64,000 nucleotides of DNA from Bordetella ansorpii (GTDB taxonomy: Bacteria > Pseudomonadota > Gammaproteobacteria > Burkholderiales > Burkholderiaceae_B), in assembly GCF_900078705.1 (NCBI RefSeq), contig NZ_FKIF01000008.1, positions 372,001-436,000 on the forward strand, read 5' to 3'. The notes under the pieces were generated by a model that saw only the letters and a program-made list of their open reading frames with translations, made no database searches and was not told the DNA's origin. Position 1 is the stretch's first letter. The number at the start of each line of letters is the position of its first letter. Below are positions 61,598-64,000 of this stretch, piece by piece. The position numbers were made by a program, and so were the translations under genes.

Positions 61598-61626
61598 CGG
61601 CGGCCTGCAACTTCTGCAGGCCGCCG
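61598..61626 (+). terminator. Hairpin after 6S RNA
   Basis: CGGCGGCCTGCA, loop ACTTC and TGCAGGCCGCCG form a perfect 12-bp stem right after the 6S 3' end. No T-run follows, so it may act as a processing or Rho-assisted stop. Confidence 0.55.
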
Positions 61627-61712
61627 ACCTCCCGTAGCGGCGTCATTGGCGCGCCATGCCGCGCGCCTTCAGGCCTGCCGCCCGCCGCGCACTCTCCTCC
61701 ACAGGTTCTCTC

Positions 61713-62519
61713 ATGTCCAGACTCCCCGCGTTTCTGTCGAACAAGCTCGCCCTCGCGTGCCGCCCGGCATTGGCTCTGAGCCTGCTTTCCACCGCTGCCG
61801 TGTCGGCCCAGCCCGCACCCGCCGCCCCTTCCGCGGTGGCGCCCGCCGCCGAAACCGGGGGGCGCCTCAGGCCCGCTGGCGAACATGGCGGGGAAGGCCG
61901 CGCGCCGCGCATGTCGCTGCAAGCGGCGGCTTCGTCAGAGGTCATGCAGGACACCGTGCGCATTTCGCTGTCCGCCGAGGTCGATGCGCCCGATCAGCCG
62001 ACCGCGGGCCAGCGCCTGACGGCCGCGCTGGAAGCCGCGGTCAAGCGCGCCAAGGGCAATGAGGGCATCGACGTGCGCACGGGCGGCTTCAACGTCTGGC
62101 CCAACACCGACAACAAGGGCAAGGTCACCGGCTGGCGCGGCCAGGGCGAGATCGTGCTGCAGTCGAAGGATTTCGCCCGTGCCTCGGCGCTGGCGTCCAA
62201 GCTCAGCGACAAGACGGCCATCTCCAACATCAGCTTCCTGCTGTCGCGCGAGGCGCGCGAAGCCGAAGAGCGCAAGCTGCTGACGCAGGCCGCACAGGCC
62301 TTCCGCGAGCGCGCGCTGGCCGCGGCCACCGCGTTCGGCTTTTCGGGCTACCGCATCATGCGTATCGAACTGGGCGGCACGGGCGGCCCGCAGCCGATGG
62401 CGCGCGCGCCCGCGCCCATGATGATGGCCAAGGCGGCGGATGCCCGCGCCGACGTTCCGCTGGAAGCCGGCGAGGTCACCGTCACCGTCTCGGTCAACGG
62501 GACGATTTCCTTGCAGTAA
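61713..62519 (+). CDS. SIMPL (DUF541)-domain exported protein
   Basis: The 268-residue protein has a signal peptide ending Ala-Ala-Val-Ser-Ala and a SIMPL domain with Val-Arg-Ile-Ser-Leu-Ser-Ala-Glu-Val, Val-Lys-Arg-Ala-Lys, and Ala-Ala-Gln-Ala-Phe-Arg-Glu-Arg-Ala. SIMPL proteins are periplasmic or surface proteins of unclear function, some linked to oxidative stress or host interaction. The ATG at 61713 gives a proper signal. Its last 26 bases overlap lgt on the other strand. Confidence 0.88.
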   Translation: MSRLPAFLSNKLALACRPALALSLLSTAAVSAQPAPAAPSAVAPAAETGGRLRPAGEHGGEGRAPRMSLQAAASSEVMQDTVRISLSAEVDAPDQPTAGQRLTAALEAAVKRAKGNEGIDVRTGGFNVWPNTDNKGKVTGWRGQGEIVLQSKDFARASALASKLSDKTAISNISFLLSREAREAEERKLLTQAAQAFRERALAAATAFGFSGYRIMRIELGGTGGPQPMARAPAPMMMAKAADARADVPLEAGEVTVTVSVNGTISLQ

Positions 62520-63285
62520 ACACGGCGAACAGGATCGCGCCGATGATCACCATCGGCAGCGACAACCATTGCCCCATGCTCAGGCCGGCCGCCAGCAGGC
62601 CCAGGAATCCGTCGGGTTCGCGGGTGAATTCCACCAGGAAGCGGAACAGCCCGTAGAAGATCAGGAACAGCGCGCTGACCTGGCCGGTCTTGCGCGGCTT
62701 GGCAGAGAAACCCCACAGGATCAGGAACAGCACGATCCCTTCCAGGCCCAGTTCGTACAGTTGCGACGGATGGCGCGCCAGGCCGTCGCCCGACTGCGGA
62801 AACACCATGGCCCACGGCACGTCGGTGGGGCGGCCCCACAGTTCGCCGTTGATGAAGTTGCCCAGCCGTCCCGCCGCCAGCGCCGGCGGAATCAGGGGCG
62901 CCACGAAATCGCTCAGCCTGAACAGCGACACGCCTTTCTTGCGCGCGAACAGGAACATCACCAGGATCACGCCCAGCAGGCCGCCGTGGAAGGACATGCC
63001 GCCTTCCCACAGGTAGAAGATCTCCAGCGGATGCGACAGGTAGTACGTGGGCTTGTAGAACAGCACATAGCCCAGGCGCCCGCCCAGCACCACGCCCAAC
63101 ACCGTATAGAACGTCAGGTCTTCCAGATCGCGCACGGTCAGGAAGGTGGTGTGGCCGCGCACGATGCGCCACCGGCCCAGCAGATAGGCGCAGGCGAAGC
63201 CCACCAGGTACATGAGGCCGTACCAGTGGACCGCCAGGGGTCCGATGCGGATGGCGATGGGATCGAATTGGGGATACTGAAGCAT
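62494..63285 (-). CDS. lgt: Prolipoprotein diacylglyceryl transferase Lgt
   Basis: Lgt attaches diacylglycerol to the lipobox cysteine of prolipoproteins. The 263-residue protein has seven helices, the signature [14 protein letters not shown], the conserved His in Ser-Phe-His-Gly-Gly and Arg in Phe-Thr-Arg-Glu-Pro-Asp. The start at 63285 (Met-Leu-Gln-Tyr-Pro-Gln-Phe) is standard. It is divergent from ilvD with 98 bases between. Confidence 0.96.
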   Translation of the reverse strand: MLQYPQFDPIAIRIGPLAVHWYGLMYLVGFACAYLLGRWRIVRGHTTFLTVRDLEDLTFYTVLGVVLGGRLGYVLFYKPTYYLSHPLEIFYLWEGGMSFHGGLLGVILVMFLFARKKGVSLFRLSDFVAPLIPPALAAGRLGNFINGELWGRPTDVPWAMVFPQSGDGLARHPSQLYELGLEGIVLFLILWGFSAKPRKTGQVSALFLIFYGLFRFLVEFTREPDGFLGLLAAGLSMGQWLSLPMVIIGAILFAVFTARKSSR

Positions 63286-63383
63286 GTTCCGCCCGGCAGA
63301 AAAAGTTGTCCGATAATAACCGGCAGGCGCCCGGTCCGGCCGCCATGTTGCAGGCAAATCCAAACCCGCGAGGAGACGAGACC

Positions 63384-64000
63384 ATGCCGCACAACGAACG
63401 TTCCCGCCACATCACCCATGGCGTCGCACGTGCGCCGAATCGCGCAATGTACTACGCGCTCGGTTACCGGGAAGCCGATTTCGAGAATCCCATGATAGGC
63501 GTGGCCAACGGCCATTCCACCATCACGCCCTGCAACAGCGGCCTGCAGCGGCTGGCCGACGCGGCCATCGAGGCCGTGCGCGCGGCAAGGGCGAACCCGC
63601 AGGTGTTCGGCACGCCCACCATTTCGGACGGCATGTCGATGGGCACCGAAGGCATGAAGTATTCGCTGGTCTCGCGTGAAGTCATCGCCGACTGTATCGA
63701 GACCGCCGCGCAAGGCCAGTGGATGGACGGCGTGGTGGTCATCGGCGGCTGCGACAAGAACATGCCCGGCGGCATGATCGCGCTGGCGCGCACGAACGTG
63801 CCCGGCATCTACGTCTATGGCGGCACCATCAAGCCGGGCCGCTACCAGGGCAAGGACCTCACCATCGTGTCGGTTTTCGAGGCCGTGGGCGAGTACACCA
63901 TGGGCCGCATGGACGAGCACGATTTCAAGCAGATCGAGCAGTGCGCCATCCCGGGCTCGGGCTCGTGCGGCGGCATGTACACCGCCAACACCATGAGTTC
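63384..64000 (+). CDS. ilvD: Dihydroxy-acid dehydratase IlvD, 5' part
   Basis: IlvD removes water from dihydroxyacids in valine and isoleucine synthesis and depends on an iron-sulfur cluster. The 205 readable residues include the cluster ligands in Gly-Gly-Cys-Asp-Lys-Asn-Met-Pro-Gly and [11 protein letters not shown]. AGGAGACGAG precedes the ATG at 63384. The gene runs off the window; no stop is seen. It is a complete-looking start of the standard enzyme. Confidence 0.96.
   Translation, partial: MPHNERSRHITHGVARAPNRAMYYALGYREADFENPMIGVANGHSTITPCNSGLQRLADAAIEAVRAARANPQVFGTPTISDGMSMGTEGMKYSLVSREVIADCIETAAQGQWMDGVVVIGGCDKNMPGGMIALARTNVPGIYVYGGTIKPGRYQGKDLTIVSVFEAVGEYTMGRMDEHDFKQIEQCAIPGSGSCGGMYTANTMS

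Noticed and set aside
1-64000. Insertion sequences, prophage genes or integrases
   Set aside because: No transposase, integrase, phage structural gene or flanking inverted repeats were seen; the single tRNA gene has no integrase or repeated tRNA end beside it.

Overview
The window is GC-rich, densely coded chromosomal DNA of a betaproteobacterium in the Alcaligenaceae, most likely Bordetella or Achromobacter. The main pointers are an orphan nadC beside a NadQ-type repressor with no nadA or nadB, a lipid A glucosamine-modification (lgm) locus, several Bug/TctC-type solute receptors, scattered tctA-tctB pairs, and E. coli-like core blocks (mltD-gloB-yafS-rnhA-dnaQ-tRNA; ybgC-tolQRAB-pal-cpoB; zapB-zapA-6S RNA). 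I see no insertion sequence, prophage, integrase or CRISPR array. Calls rest on reading translations and motifs; no database search was run.

Layout. 0-2 kb: leftward chemosensory operon (MCP, CheY-like protein, STAS protein running off the edge). 2-8.9 kb: AraC regulator, flavin reductase, small unknown protein, nadQ and nadC with a palindromic operator candidate, an orphan Bug receptor, a DUF533 protein and an OsmC protein. 8.9-18.8 kb: fabI, then mltD, gloB, a YafS-like methyltransferase, rnhA, dnaQ and tRNA-Val(CAC); an RND efflux pair sits between rnhA and dnaQ. 18.9-22.3 kb: LysR regulator, divergent enolase-superfamily enzyme and a second Bug receptor. 22.3-29.9 kb: an envelope and drug-defence stretch with a DHA2 MFS pump and divergent MarR regulator, the lgm genes (GT2 transferase, ArnT-like transferase, deacetylase, antisense GtrA protein), a PACE efflux protein and a lipoprotein hydrolase.

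30-41.7 kb: CidR-like LysR with cidA/cidB, LysE and EamA exporters divergent from a MocR regulator, a DUF442 protein, a universal stress protein, a second EF-G (fusA2), MgtC, a hydrolase, a YbaK deacylase and a DMT transporter. 41.8-49.2 kb: the complete leftward Tol-Pal operon followed on the same strand by proS. 49.2-54.2 kb: rppH overlapping a TctD/TctE-like two-component system and then tctB-tctA. 54.2-60.2 kb: LysR regulator, a 3-hydroxyisobutyrate dehydrogenase-family enzyme, gamma-glutamyltransferase and a second tctB-tctA pair. 60.6-64 kb: zapB-like gene, zapA, 6S RNA, a SIMPL-domain protein, lgt and the 5' part of ilvD.

The observations most worth a second look are a (CG)5 tract that puts the end of the TctD-like regulator out of frame exactly at its overlap with the sensor kinase gene, a four-copy GAAAGC array with an exact 11-bp period upstream of zapB, the nadQ/nadC operator candidate, the antisense gtrA gene inside the lgm locus, and the RND pump inserted in an otherwise conserved gene block.
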